Positions 1 to 13,299 of a stretch of DNA of 64,000 bases are shown in pieces (within the stretch, counting starts at the first letter, position 1; each line of letters starts with the position of its first letter). Position numbers and translations under genes: made by a program. Source of the DNA: Alisma plantago-aquatica (taxonomy: Eukaryota > Streptophyta > Magnoliopsida > Alismatales > Alismataceae); assembly GCA_963693085.1 (NCBI GenBank), contig OY856409.1, positions 1,536,487,072 through 1,536,551,071 on the forward strand. The letters run 5' to 3'. The notes below the pieces were generated by a model, which made no database searches, was not told the DNA's origin, and saw only the letters and a list, made by a program, of their open reading frames with translations.

Positions 1-3000
1 CAGCAGAAGATAAAATATCTAACTATCACAATGCTTATTTATATCAAAACCTTCTCCATGCATGTGATATATAAGGAAACTAAACTCTAGCATAGGACTA
101 GTAGAGGGTTATCTAACCACCTCGAATCTATCTCCCAAGAAGGAACAACTACATATGGAGTTGTCCTAGTCAACCTTGGTTCTCTCCTCTCTCTCTACCT
201 ATGGGTTTGGAAGCATAACCCATAAGAGAAGACAAAGATGGACATTATCAACATAAAACTTGGTACGAGCATGTTAATATAGATATGAGAAATACAAGGA
301 AAAATGACGTCAAATATAACAAGGCTTTTGGTTAAAGAGGAAAAGTGCCATCCATGTGGTTATCAAAAAAGCATGAACTTCAATAGCATGATAATCAACC
401 GTAACACTTTCCATTAAATACAACATAAAATGTGCCACAAAAGAACATATAGTTATTTTAGGGCATATAATCCAACTACAACAATCAACCTACATGCACA
501 TGAAATAAACATAACACTAGTGAAATATAAATAAATAATGGTGACTAGGGCACATAACCCATAACATGATAGAGTAAGGCACATAATAAAACTCCCCATT
601 ATATAAGGTGGCACAAAATCTAGGTATAGGACACATAACCTCCATCTGAAAATATAAATCACATAACCCCGTAAAACCAAGGAACTTATACAACCTTAGG
701 GCTATTGAATCACAAAGGATGCAAAATGTAGAGGTAAGTGAATTTATAGTCACAAATAGTATGAATGGATTTCCATCACATAAATGAATAATATAAAACA
801 TCCACCACAAAAGTAGGCAAAATTAGGGTTTCATCATAAGAATATATGAAAAAAGCATGTAACTTCTATCATAAATCAAAATGCCTAGAGAGAGAGAAGA
901 TATATTATATAGTATGTCTCAAAGAATTAAGAGAGAGGAAATAAGACATATTGCTCAGTTTGATCAAGGGATACAAGATGCATAAACAAAGAGTAAAGTT
1001 GGGTTAATTGCTTAATGTGGATAATAGAATGCAGCATACCTATATATATGAGTCAACTTGTCAAAGTCTACACCCTAGATCCAAGTCAGGATTCTTCTTA
1101 CCTATTATTATATTCATATATCAATACCATTAATTGATATGTGCATATATCAAATCATAAATTATGAATTCTTATCATTGTCATATTTAGGTTATGATTT
1201 AAGTATAGTTAGGTAGATAATCTTTTCTGATTCCGACAAGTATTTTTGTGTAATTTTTTGATAACCAAATAATTAGTTATAATTTTAGAAATACATACCA
1301 ATCAGAAAATTCAATTAAACCATGTGCGTCATATCATTGGATTAAAAACACCCATCCTAGTTGGACCTATTAGGATAGGGAAACAGAGCCATACCTACTG
1401 CCAACTTGAAACAAAACTTAGCACGAAAAAAACCAACAGAGGGCTAAAAGAAAATTCTACCCTTTAGAGTCATGACCGAACAAAGACTAGATCAAGGGTA
1501 CTCTTTTGAATCCAAAATTTACCTTCTTTCTCCTTTGATCTCAGGCTACACACGTGAGAAACACACCTTGGAAAAACTCAACAATAGTAGACCAACACAT
1601 ATTGAAATAGCAAGGCTATACACACAAGAATTGAGATAGAGAAAGATATATAGGAGAAGAAATGGAGTCAAGCTATAAAAGTAGGGGATATCCTTTACCT
1701 AGATCACCCCATCGACAATACAGTCATAGGCTAAGATCCTGACCCACATAAACATAGAGAGGGACATATAAAAAATAATTGTAAAACATAAGGATGGCTT
1801 CATGGAGACTTACCAAAGCCCAAATTATGTTGGAGATGCAATATGCCATTGGTATACACTCAAGGTTCACAAAGAAGGAAACTAGGTTTGACATGATGTC
1901 TCAAGACACATGAGGTGATATTGAGGGTGGGATATTCTTATAGGGTGGCGACAATGTTCTTGAGATAGTTTTATAGGGGTGTATCCCTATGTGGAGATTT
2001 GTGCGACTTGAAGGAGAAGGAAGAGTTGGCACAAGATTCGAGGTTTTTCTCATTTTTGAAAACTAGGACTCAAGTTGTATATTGTTTGATGTGCAAACTT
2101 CTCACAAATTCAATGCATGAAATACCTTGAAGAATGACTAAAAAATGAGGGAGAAATATGGAAAAAAATCAGAGCTATTATTGGTTAAAATAATAAGAGC
2201 GTCCCCGATAGAAAAAGGAAGGTAGAGGGTATGTCCATCAGATCTATGTGTATTTCATGAATAAGGAGATTAGAATTAGCATGACGAGAAACATTTGGGA
2301 AAAAAAAATAAACCATGTGAGGATCAAAAGCTAAAAAATATACGAAAACCATTAATTGGAACATTTATCAAAATTAAGTCTTTAACTTTATATTTATATT
2401 TACATCTATTTGAGGGATCATTTAAAGCTCAAATAAGATGGAACTTTCCAACTACACTAATTAGGACATGAATAATCCTCTTTAAGAATTAGTTTTCACT
2501 TTTGGGGTTGTTTACTATTTTATTTAATGTTTTGGAAATTATATTTTCTTTCCTAACTAAAATTCGGATAGATAGGATTGTTCAGTTAACATATAACTTG
2601 GCAACCAAGTTCATTGGGATCCAAGGAACACAAATTTCATATTAGATTTCAATTTTGAACTTCTTTTTGGATTTCTATTAAAATTAGAGTTTTGGGCTTA
2701 TCACTGTCATATTATTATATATTACATCATTACCATCATTATTTTGTATTTAGAGTCACATTATCTTCACATTATTACCATAAGAGTTTCCTTATATTAT
2801 TATATATGAATTTTTATATTTCACTTATTTTATCTATTAAGTCCATTAGTTATATATTTATTTAGATAATTGTTCATTATTAATATTTTGTGGACATGAA
2901 AAAAATAGCTATTATTCCAAACTATATTAAACCTCTTATTAAACATATTTTAGCCATTATTTATAAATTAATTAGCAAAGGAAATATATGTAACATATTT

Positions 3001-3282
3001 AATGAATGTATTTACATGTTAGTACATAATTAAGTTATTATGTTAATATGAGTGGATTATGATATGTGATGTTGGTTATAGAACCTAATGTCACTTAATA
3101 TGTTATACTTGTTTTCAAGCCAAATATATTATGGATTACAATTGAGGTATTGATGTTATATACATTAACAACATTCGTTAAGGTATAACTTTATCCTCGC
3201 TTACTAATATCTGAAGGACCAAGCTTACTAACTTCCTAGACATGGGATAGGGTATGATTCTAGTTTGTGATACGTTACAACA
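1..3282 (-). mobile_element. 3' LTR (partial) of a diverged LTR retrotransposon
   Basis: This stretch aligns throughout with 3840-7120 at a steady offset of about 3.84 kb, for example the block at 120-145 with 3957-3982 and the block at 1328 with 5168. I judge identity by eye to be about 85%. Its right end reads ...GTTACAACA, so on the minus strand the LTR opens TGTTGTAAC. A minus-strand purine tract (AAGGGGTGGAG) lies directly outside it, as expected before a 3' LTR. The left end lies outside the window. No coding sequence is recognisable; the short open frames are chance. The retrotransposon reading is preferred over a plain tandem duplication because of the purine tract and terminus. Confidence 0.66.
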
Positions 3283-3693
3283 CTCCACCCCTTAAAATAA
3301 TTTTGCCCTTCAAATCTAATCATGCATATACTATCAACCAACTACTCTCCAACTATTAAAAGGTTTAACCTAATAAATCAAATTAAAAAACACTTAAATA
3401 TATTAGGGTTGCCAATACATCCTTTGAGTGAATATGATGTTCATAGGTCAAGCTCCCAATTAAAAAGGCATAACCACTCAGGGTTGAGTTCAGGTTCTTA
3501 TGATTCTAACCTACCAACCTTAAGGTTCATTGTGTCGATACCAAATATACAACTACCCACATCTTATAAGGGTAAAGATGTTAGGTTCACTAAACTTTTT
3601 GTACATGCCATATCTTCCCTGGGGTAAACATCCTAAGACAGATAAGATTGAAATAGTTAGATTATCTGACCACTAATGTTTATAATACCATAT
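3283..3693 (-). mobile_element. Minimal internal region of the 1-7143 LTR element
   Basis: Only about 0.4 kb separates the two LTR-like copies. Read on the minus strand it ends in a polypurine tract (3283-3297, AAGGGGTGGAG) preceded by an A/T-rich stretch typical of Ty3/Gypsy elements. A degenerate primer-binding site may lie at 3679-3690 (minus TGGTATTATAAA, compared with the usual TGGTATCAGAGC). No gag or pol similarity is visible; the 101-codon open frame on the plus strand (3322-3627) resembles nothing I know and is probably chance. The element is either a deletion derivative or a non-coding family. Confidence 0.5.
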
Positions 3694-6600
3694 TGTAAAG
3701 AGTGGGACCTGAGAGGGGATCCACTCAATCACTTAATCAAATAAAAGGATACATCCCATATGCCAAGCATACAACTAAATTTTCACAAAGAGATGATAAT
3801 CCAATTTATTCAGAAGTATATTTCAAGATACCAAATTGTAGTAACAAAAAATAAAAGATCTAATAACAATGCTTGTTTATATCAAAATCTTCACCACACA
3901 TTGTGATACATAAAAATTAAACAATAATTTAGGACCAGTAGAGGGTTATCTAACCACCACGAATCTATCTCCCAAGAAGAATCAAGTACACCTAGAGTTT
4001 TCCTGGTCAACCTTGGTTCTCTCCTCCTTTATCTATACTTAAGGGGTTGAAAGCATACCCTACAAGAGAAGACAAAGATGGAAATTATCATAATAAAAGA
4101 GGATATGAGCATGTTAATAGATATTTGAGCAACATTAGGAAAAAAGACATCAAATATAATAAGGCTTCATGTCCAAGAGGAAAAGTACCATCTAAGTGTA
4201 TATCAAAAAGATATGAATTTCGATAAAATGATAATTTACTGTTACAGTTTCCATATATCAATACATATGATGTTCCACAAAAGTGCACAAATATTTTAGG
4301 GATCATAACCCATAAACAACATTCAACATGCATGCATGTGAGATAAACATAACACTAGTAAAATATAAGTAAACAATGGAGGCTAGGGCATATAAACCAT
4401 AACCTGATAGAGTAAGAAACATAACCAAACTCCCTAATATATAAGGTGGGCACAAGACCTGGGTATGGGGAAGATAGCCTCCATTGCAAAGCATAAAGGG
4501 CACATAACTCCATAAAACCAATGCACTTATATGCTCTAGGGTCACTAAATCACAAAGCATACAAAATGTAGAGGAATGTGAAAGTGTAGTCACAAAATAA
4601 AATTAATGAGATTTCCATCACATAAATGGATAATATGAAACATACACCACAAAAGTGGAAAAAATTAGGGTTTGATTATAAGAAAATATGAAAAAATCAT
4701 ATGAATTCTAAGAATAAAAATCTCTAAAGAGAGAGAAGATATATTGTGTAGTATGTTTCAAAAAATAAAGAGAGAGGAAAATAAGATATATTGCTCATTT
4801 TGAACAAAGGATATACCATACATCAAGGGAGAGTAAAACTAGGTTAATTTCTCAACAAAGATAATAGAATGCACCACAGCTGTGGATGTGATTCAACTTG
4901 CCAAAGTCCAAACCCTAGATCCAAGTTAGGATTCTTCCTACCTATTATTGTATTTCAAATATTAATATCATTAATTAATATGTGTATATTTTACACCCTA
5001 AATTATGAATTCTTATTATTATAGGATATAGGTTATTATGTCGGTATAGCTAGAGAAATAATTTTTTTTGCTTCCAATGAGTATTTTTGCAAAATTATTT
5101 GATAACTAGATATTAGCAATATATTTTAGAACTATAAACCAATATGAATATTTGATCAATCCACATGTGTCATATCATCCAGTTAAGAACACCCATCCTA
5201 GTTGGGTCTATCGAGATTGGCCAATAGGGCCAGACCTATTGCCAAAATAGCACAAAGTTTAACACCAAAAAAGGAAGCAACAAACGAAGAAAAAGACAAT
5301 TCTTCCATTCAAGGTCACAATCAAACAAAGACCAGGTCAAGGGTACTTTTGTCAATCTACAATTTACCTTCTTCCTTCTTCAATCTCACATGTACACACA
5401 CAAGAAGCCCACCTTGGAAAAACTCAACAACATCAAACCAACACAAGTTGAAAGAGCAAGTCCACATACATAATAATCGAGAAGAGAATTGCTATTGGAG
5501 AAGAAATAGAGTCAAGTTGTAAAATCTAGGGTCAACATTTGCTTGAAGCACCCCACTGGCAATACAGTCGCAAGAGAAGATCTCAACCCATGTAAAGATA
5601 GAGAGGTATAAACAAAAAGTGATTGTAAAACATAAGGAAGGCATCATGTAGACTTACCAAAGCCCCAATTTGGTTGGAGATGCATTATGCCATTAGTACA
5701 CAGTCAAGGTTCACAAAGAAGGAAACTAAGTTTGGCATGATGGCTCAAAACATGGGAGGTGAAATTGAGGGTGGGAAACATCTTACAAGGGGTCGGTGAT
5801 GCTCTAGAGATAGTTATATAGGGGTGTATCCTGGCATGGAGGTTTCTGTGACTTGGAAGAGAAGGAAGAGTTATGACAAAATTGGGGTTTTTCACTTTAG
5901 GAAACTAGGGCTTGAATTGTAGATTGTTGGATGCACAAACATTTTAGGAATTCAATGCATGAAAGATCTCAAAGAATTTAAAAATATGTGGGAGAAATAT
6001 GGAAAAGAAAATTGGGGCAATTGATGGTGTAAAATAGGAAGAGCTAGAAGGAGGTAGGAGATAAACTCTACACCCTTGTATCTATGATAGAAAAAGGAAG
6101 GAAGAGGGTTTGTCCATCAGATGTGTATGTATTTTCATATCAGGAGATTAAAATTAGCTTGACATGAAACATTAGGGAAACCAAAAATAAATCGTGTGAC
6201 AATTAGAAACTATAGGAAAACCATTATACTAATTTTAACATTTATCAAATTAAGGCCATAACTTTATATTATTTCCAAATCTATCATTTTAATGTTCAAA
6301 TAAGATGAAACTTTCCACCTATGCTAATTAGGACATGAAGAATCCATTTTTGGCATTGGATTGCACATGGTTGTTTACTATTTACTCATATTTTGGACCT
6401 TAAGTTATATTCTCTTTTTAATATAAAATTAGGATAGTTAGGATTGTTCAATTAATTTGAAACTTGGCACCCAACTAAATGGGACCCAAGGAACACAATT
6501 TTCACATTAGGTTTGGAGTATGGGATTTCCTTTTATGATTGGAAATCCAGTTGGAGTTTCAGGCTCATCACCATCATATTATTATAACATTACATCATTA

Positions 6601-7143
6601 ACATCATTTTAGAGTCACATTTTCTTCACATTATTACCAAAAGAGTTTCCTTATATTGTTATGTATGAATTTCTGTATTTCACTTATTTGATCTATTAAG
6701 TCCATTAATTCAATATTTATTTCGATAATGATACATTGTTCATATTTTTTGACATTGAAGCACAACTGTTACTCTAAATAACATTATACTTCTTATTAAA
6801 CATATTTTAGGCATTAAGTGCATATTCGTTAGCATTGGATATAAGTGTGACATATTTAATGAATTTATATACATGTTAACACATAATTAAGTTATTATGT
6901 TAATATGAGTGTATTATGATATGTGATGTTGATTATAGAACCTAATGTCACTTAATATGCTATACTTGTTTTCAAGCCAAAATAGTTACAATTGAGTTAT
7001 TCATGTTATATGCATTAACAACATACATTAAGGTATAAATTTATCCTTGTTTGGTCAAATCTAATTGACCAAGCTTACTAACCTCTTAAACATAGAACAT
7101 GGTATTGTTATAAGTCTATCTCTCATCATGTTCTCATGTAACA
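3694..7143 (-). mobile_element. 5' LTR of the 1-7143 LTR element
   Basis: This is the second copy of the repeat at 1-3282. The proposed plus-strand left end is TGTAAAGAG at 3694, three bases from the degenerate primer-binding site. The right end is less certain (about 7110-7143), because the last 40 bases align poorly with 3241-3282; ATGTAACA at 7136-7143 is the best candidate. The length of about 3.4 kb is large for an LTR. The content is AT-rich and non-coding. Divergence from the partner copy suggests this is one of the older insertions in the window. Confidence 0.58.
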
Positions 7144-7993
7144 TTAAGGTGAGTAGAACATGTAAAAATCAATGGCTACAAAGTCATTAATCTTCTCTTT
7201 AATCGTCACTCTTCTAAACTTTAGTAATTATTTTACTATAATATTAAACAACTTATATATAAATATATAATGTATACATATAGTACAAAATGAGTTTTTT
7301 ATTGATGAAAAATTTCTATTTTTATATTCCTTTAAAAATTCATGATAGGTTTGATTTCATTAATTTCACAATGGTGTATCTTCTTTATTTTCTATCTTCT
7401 TACATTTTCACAATTATTTTAGTTTCATTCTATCAATTTTCTATTTTATTTTTATCTTTTACTCTCACACATTGTAACATACTCGAACCAAGACATATAT
7501 GTGTAACATCCCTTCTTATAAGCCCCTATTTGATTATGTAAACATATAATATCTCTTCCCATGATACCAAGTACATTAGGAATCCTTGGAGTCATTTAGT
7601 ATCACATGTATATATACTTAATAATTGACATTTTAGATAAAAATAAACATAATAAATTCATAACAAAACTTAATGTACAAATATACCAAAATTGTACGTA
7701 TAACACTTGACACTCAAAAGTAGTTTAGTTAGTATACATTAGAATATATTGACTTTAGTGTGTGTTATAGTGTCACAATTCAATAATTAATATGAGTAAA
7801 TTCATTAAATGAATTCTTAATATACAAATAATGAAATATAATATTTCTTTGTTTTTAAAATACAAAATTAATGTTTGAATCAGCTTCTTCACATTTTATT
7901 CAGCCTACCTACAAATATCCATGCCAATCAAACTTCAATTGGTTATTCAACTAATTGGTTGAAATTTATAACTTTAATACATGATAATGCACT

Positions 7994-8031
<38 letters not shown>

Positions 8032-8843
8032 CTTCCATCGACAAATTAACTTTTATTAATGTAACACCTCCCTTCTCCCCTGGTCCACGTTGATAGTTCC
8101 TTTTGTCATATTCTCCTTCCTAGTCGTGTGTCTTGCACTAGGACCTTGGGAGAAGATTGTGGATCAACCCTATCACTCATGACCTTTTTGTCCGTTCATC
8201 CACTACTCTTATTCTTCACACCTTCATCTATCTCCCTCTTCTTCTCTTTCTCACCCTTCTTGGATTATTCTAGAAGCCCTAGATGCAAACTCTCCCTCCT
8301 CTATGTGCTAGGAAACTATGCAACAAGAAGATAGACGCTACCCCTCTACTTGTCCCCTTATCCTTCTTTTCATTGCCCTAACTTCCGCTATCCTTTATCC
8401 TTCTTCCTATGGTCTTTGCTCCAACATGAACATCACACTTGCTAAGGAAATTGTTGCCGACATCATCCTATCTTTTCCTGATATCCCAACAGTGATTGTT
8501 CTTCTTGAAGAGGAAGAGGTGCTTCCTAACCTACAAACCTATAGATGAAAGATTTGTCAAAGCCACAAACCTACAATGGAGCACCTCCACCTGCAAACCA
8601 AGAACCATCAGCCTCTTTGGGTGTACAAAGGTGACACCACTTGTCATGATGGTCTCTACTAAAGTTGCTAATTCTCGACCAATAATTATCATCTCATCCT
8701 TTAGGATAGTTGTGACTACTACAACACAATCTCCATCCAATTATTTCTTGCCCTCTATCCCTTCCACGCACACAAGAACAATCTGCCACCATTAAGCTTT
8801 ATCAGGATTTCTTCCATTCCAAGTTACCCTAGATCACCTCACT
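7144..8843. other. AT-rich spacer between two LTR elements
   Basis: I recognise no gene here. The left part is very AT-rich. A dinucleotide repeat lies at 7996-8029. From about 8060 to 8840 the base composition rises and several short plus-strand open frames occur (8128-8334, 8318-8548, 8496-8795), but none has a recognisable domain and they overlap in different frames. The string TGTAACACC at 8060 resembles a Gypsy LTR start, but no partner was found. Confidence 0.4.
7996..8029. repeat. (AT)n microsatellite
   Basis: Uninterrupted AT dinucleotide run of about 17 units, seen directly. Confidence 0.95.
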
Positions 8844-9244
8844 TGTCACACCTGCATCCCACGATTACCAATAATCATGAGATGTGAGCATGAGTTTGTG
8901 GATTTACTTAAGACAAAGTTCACTCCCTTGTTTTTTTTTCTTTAATTCATTTCAAACTCTTAGTTTTCTCACATCCAATCACATAAACAAACTGTACAAG
9001 AGAATTAAACTTTGATTACTCTAATATGATCTCAACATTAATGATACACATCCATACATTCATTCTATTTCTCACACTTCCATGTACATATGACATGACA
9101 ATCAGATACATTCTCACTTATTAAGGAAATAAAGATACAAAACATAATTTACAACTCTCTCACATCTATACAAGGACCTAGAGTGACAAGGACCAACGGA
9201 AACTTAACTATTCTCAGACTTAACTCTTATGGCAGATCTCCTCT
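8844..9244 (-). mobile_element. Outer element 3' LTR, first part (before CACTA-1)
   Basis: Matches 62668-63066 at roughly 93-95% by eye, many differences being C/T or G/A. It begins TGTCACACC at 8844, corresponding to TGTTACGCC at 62668. The last three bases TCT (9242-9244) are the target-site duplication of the CACTA element that begins next. Confidence 0.9.
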
Positions 9245-9450
9245 CACTACGAGAAATATAACATTTAACGGAATGTCAAAATGCCTAAATAGAGCCTAAG
9301 TTGTGCCGCAATTACCTTTTTGCTGCATTTTAAATGATGTCAGTAGAATGCCAGTTAAACACGTGCCGGTAAAAGGTATATGACAATTTACAGTACGTCG
9401 GGACATAAATATAGCCGGCACTTTTACAATGTACGAAATTGACTATTATA
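9245..9450. repeat. CACTA-1 left subterminal repeat region
   Basis: Directly inside the left terminus, GTGCCGG-like units recur in both orientations: GTGCCGCAATTACC near 9313, ATGCCAGTTAA near 9349, GTGCCGGTAAAAGG near 9363 and GCCGGCACTTTT near 9413. CACTA transposases bind such subterminal repeats. The same GCCGG/GCGCC character reappears inside the right end (35690-35790). Confidence 0.6.
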
Positions 9451-10560
9451 GATTAGTTAGTTTAACATTACAGGCATGCTAGAAATGTCGGTAACTCGGT
9501 AAGTGACTTCTATATATTTGATTGATTCTAACATTCCAGGCATGCTAGAATTTACTATGTACTTGTTGTCGGCAGACTAGTCAAGACGAACAATCATCTT
9601 TTCTTTTTCAAATGATCATTGTTTAATATTATCAATTTGAATTTGTTGATTCACACGTCTTTAACGTTTATCTATCTACACTTCTCAATAATACAACATG
9701 TGAGCACATATACATATATTAGTGACTTTAAAGCTAAACAGTGAAGAAAATATTGAAAAATCCAGTATACGTAACAGAATTGCATAGAAAACAAATGAAT
9801 ATATTAATACTTCATCTTGTACAATGTCTTCTATTCATAAAAATGTGTCACATCATCATCATCAATGTACATGTACACGATTACATCATATTTGTGTGTT
9901 TTTCTAAAAAAAGAAAGCATGAGGCGTCCACAGAATTGGTTGTAAGTTCATTATTCCACGCTCTGATTATTCCAGCAACCTATGATAAAAAAAGGTATCT
10001 GGAAACAAAAGCACCAATTGGAAAATATGTTCTTTAACTCACGATCCTTTGAAGAAAAGACTTATCCAACTAAGCAATGATATAACGTGCCTAATTCAAA
10101 CTTTGATGAATTCCTTGTTACATATCCATTCAATGCATGCAACACTTGCATCAATTTGCATACCTGCAAACATTGAAACCATACTCAGAGTAATCAATTC
10201 TATGGTTTCATAAATTAAATAGCTTTTAGGAGATTGACAAAATGTATGAACCATATATAGCATGAGCTTTCCATGTAAGTGACCTCAAAATATGGCTCGA
10301 AAGCAACTGAAACGATAGGAACAAGACAATCATTGGTATTATTACCTTCACTTTGACGTGTTGGGAGTGTAAATAAAGAAACAACCAAACATAAGATGGT
10401 ACCACATAAGGATTGCAAGCATCGTGATCAAGACATGAATAAACTGAAAACGAGGGCATTTGAGACAGTAGAGACGTTGAAGAACCAACTACTGGCCAAT
10501 AAGCAGATGGAATGATAGGTAACCAAGAAGGAATGCATAAAGAATAAAGCAAAAGAAACA

Positions 10561-10760
10561 TACAAATGGTCTTGTGTGGTAGCAAGGAATGAAGGAGGAA
10601 CTTGGCGACATTACAAGGTAAAAAATGTAGTGGCACAGACAGCCTCCTAGCTAAATTTAGAGCAATTGAGGTTGGGTCTCTGCTTACTGCAATCTCTACA
10701 GCAGACCAACCTTATGCTAGAATCTGACTCCGTCACAACATGCAATTTCTTATAAGGGAA
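10561..10760 (+). pseudogene. Eroded RNase H-like fragment of a LINE-type retroelement
   Basis: In one plus-strand frame, interrupted by stops, the translation shows RNEGGTW, then LRLGLCLLQSL, then LMLESDSVTTC. This is the order seen in the RNase H domain of plant L1 LINEs: a GTW/GxW strand, an acidic helix with A/E-L-x-A-I, then a strand ending ESDS that carries a catalytic Asp. Stop codons within it and no upstream reverse transcriptase mark it as a relic or a captured domain fragment. Assignment is by motif only. Confidence 0.4.
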
Positions 10761-11669
10761 AGTGTGGGTTAAACTACCACACAATAAAACATTCGATAAC
10801 AAAGCTACAACCTTGTACGATCTGATTTACTAGTCATCAAGAAAACATGCTTGCTGACAATATGGATAAAGCACAATTAAGTTTTGGGGTGAACGACATG
10901 AGCTTCAATAGTTTCCAGGAAAATGGGCTGAGCCTCTACAATATGGACATGATAAGAGCTAGCTAATAGTAGTTCTGTTATAGCTAATTCTATGGGTTTC
11001 AACATGGACATGAACTTATATAATAATGTAGTTAGCCTATAGGGAGAGCAAGATAAATGATCTCATAGGTTCACAAAAATCTCATGAAACTTCTAATTTG
11101 TTAAGGTTGTTCTATTTATCTAAATGTTATGAAATTCCTTCATCTAAATTCTCAAGCTTCGTTGAATGCCAGTGTATGATTTTCATGGTAATGATTACAC
11201 TTGTATAAAGTCCAAAGTTCATGGAGTGTAAAAATTATTTCTCTTTACACAGTAGAGCATACTTTTCTAGGTAGCTAGGCTGTCCTTCCCATCCAAGGGA
11301 TGAAGTCTAATGTGTGATATGAAAGTCATAAGACTAGACACTTGGTGTACTATGGAAAAAACATTGATGTGCGCATTTACTCAGTGATACTATTTTGTAA
11401 GCATCAATAGTAAACAAGTTGGCATCATTGAAATTTTTTCTTAGTCACTATTAAATACCGTGTGTAAAATATAAATATACATTATACATTCATAAATATG
11501 CAGCTCAATCACCATAATATGCATTTACAAGCCATGTATACTTTTGTTTAAAATCTAGGTTGAATTCCATAAGAAACTGCATATTCCCATTTTTCAAACA
11601 TAGATAATATGCAATAAGGGTTCAACTTGTGCCTCAAATGTAAAATAGCTAAAAAGGCTATTGGCATAC

Positions 11670-12645
11670 CTAAGTGTGATGCATTTCCAAATGCTAGATC
11701 TTGATAGCACCATTCCCACACTGTTGACTGTACAAAGTCCCTGTAATGGAGCAATAAAACATCAATGATAAAGAACTGTAATTGGCATGCAGGGGTTGGA
11801 GCAGAACCTTGCTAATATCTGGAGCTAGAAATCTACAAAATCCACTTGTAGACATCAAGAAGGAATTCTCACACATGTTAACATATAAATGTGAATGTTT
11901 AAAATGGGAGCATTTCCTTTGACGATCCAAACTGACAACCAGGCATGGTGTTTCATCTGCAGTTGGATGGTACCATTGTTCCCCCTACAAATGACAAAGA
12001 ATGGAGTTCAGTCTTGCTGATGTGGATTGAGTTGAAAAAGCCTAAAAGAAATATTATTCAAGAGTGAAATATATTCAGTCTTGTCACCCATGAAGCATCT
12101 CCAACATGATCTAAGATACATAATCCAACTAGGAGACTCCCAACACATCACAAGGTCCCACCTTTACTTCATGGCACCCCTCCTCCAATCCATGTCCTTC
12201 TACATCTCCTACATGATCTAAGATACACAAACCAAGTAGAAGACTCACAACACATTACAAGGTCCCATCTTTACTTCAAGGAACCTCTTCTTTAAATCAT
12301 GACCTTCATGGCGTGAGGATTATTGTCGATATTACAATGAGCATTACAACTTTAGATCTAGATAAACCCATAGTGACATTCCAACCATGACCATGTGTTT
12401 AAGCTCTACTCATCCTAGAGGTAGGTCAAGATGTAATGAAGGTTCTTGTACTGTCACATATAGAATCAATCAACACCAATGAGGATACATATACTAATGA
12501 GATATATTTTAGCAACAATGAAAATATAAGCCATGTCTACTTGATATATGAAGCACCAAATATATAAACCGGGGCTACATACTTGAATTATCAGTTGATA
12601 ACACTTCATCAGCTGATAAAAGAGCTCTAGCTCGATCTGCATAGC
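11670..12645 (-). pseudogene. Possible captured host-gene fragment with exon-intron structure, identity unknown
   Basis: Three minus-strand segments are bounded by plausible plant splice signals. 12645-12583 is 63 bp, acceptor GCATAG and donor GTATGT. 11984-11808 is 177 bp, acceptor TTTGTAG and donor GTTCTG. 11740-11670 is 71 bp, acceptor ATTACAG after a T-rich tract and donor GTATGC. The 177-bp segment is fully open in the phase giving GEQWYHPTADETPC, then LVVSLDRQRKCSHF and ends at LAPDISK. It keeps phase 0 with the 63-bp segment and into the 71-bp segment. A further pair of splice-like sites brackets about 13074-13140. I do not recognise the protein. Lying inside CACTA-1 it would be a transduplicated gene piece. 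The alternative is chance splice-like strings in AT-rich DNA. Confidence 0.38.
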
Positions 12646-13299
12646 CTATGCAATCATTAGAAGTAAAAATTGGAAAAATAAAAGCTGCAGAAAAAGACCA
12701 TTTAGCAAGGAATTCATATATGAGCTAGAGAATGCCAAAACTTGTTTTGGGGTGCATGATAACAACTTCCAAAATGATGCTCAAATAATTCTAGGGAGTT
12801 ATCCAAGAAAAAGACCATAGATGGTTCCACAATGCACTTGTGGTATGAAAAACCAAACCTACATCCATTCAGAGATCTCATTCCACATTCTAGAATTGAG
12901 AAATATCTAGATCCACTTCGAGGAATCTGAATGTTCCTAGTAGCATCCAAGGGAAATTAGACTCCCATAAGAAAAGTCGCTAAAACCCTTGAACAATAAC
13001 CATTGTAGAATCACACATCAAGCTAAATTCTCATTAAAAGAGAAAAAAAACATAATAAGACAAGAAAGAATATTACATACAGTTATGCCAAAGACCAACG
13101 ATCGACAACATTCAGACCCAGATCCACCGAGGGTTAGATTGATCCTAAAACCAAACAAGGGGACATAATCAATAAATAAAGTTACTTTACTCTAAAAGCC
13201 CTTGTTTATGTTAAGATCATTTTTATTCGATGATGTGTTAACAATTACAATAATGTTGAGTGGAAGAAGAGGTGACAGAATGAGGTAAGGTATTCCCTT

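Larger units (their letters stand above)
9451..13299. other. CACTA-1 left arm, mostly non-coding
   Basis: About 3.8 kb between the subterminal repeats and the Copia insertion. It holds an eroded RNase H-like remnant (10561-10760) and a set of possible spliced exons on the minus strand (11670-12645), described separately. The rest has only short open frames without recognisable domains, including a hydrophobic 136-codon minus-strand frame at 10226-10636 that I take to be chance. The 5 bp before the Copia element (13295-13299, CCCTT) is that insertion's duplicated target. Confidence 0.55.

Noticed and set aside
1..7143. Segmental tandem duplication of a 3.8-kb unit
   Set aside because: A polypurine tract and TG/CA-type ends at the copy borders fit LTRs better. 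Kept as the alternative in the feature notes.
8060..8843. Another Gypsy LTR starting TGTAACACC at 8060
   Set aside because: No partner copy, no end and no primer site were found.
10226..10636. 136-codon hydrophobic minus-strand frame, possible membrane protein
   Set aside because: No recognisable family. It overlaps another frame, and AT-rich DNA read in this way readily yields Leu/Ile/Phe-rich frames.
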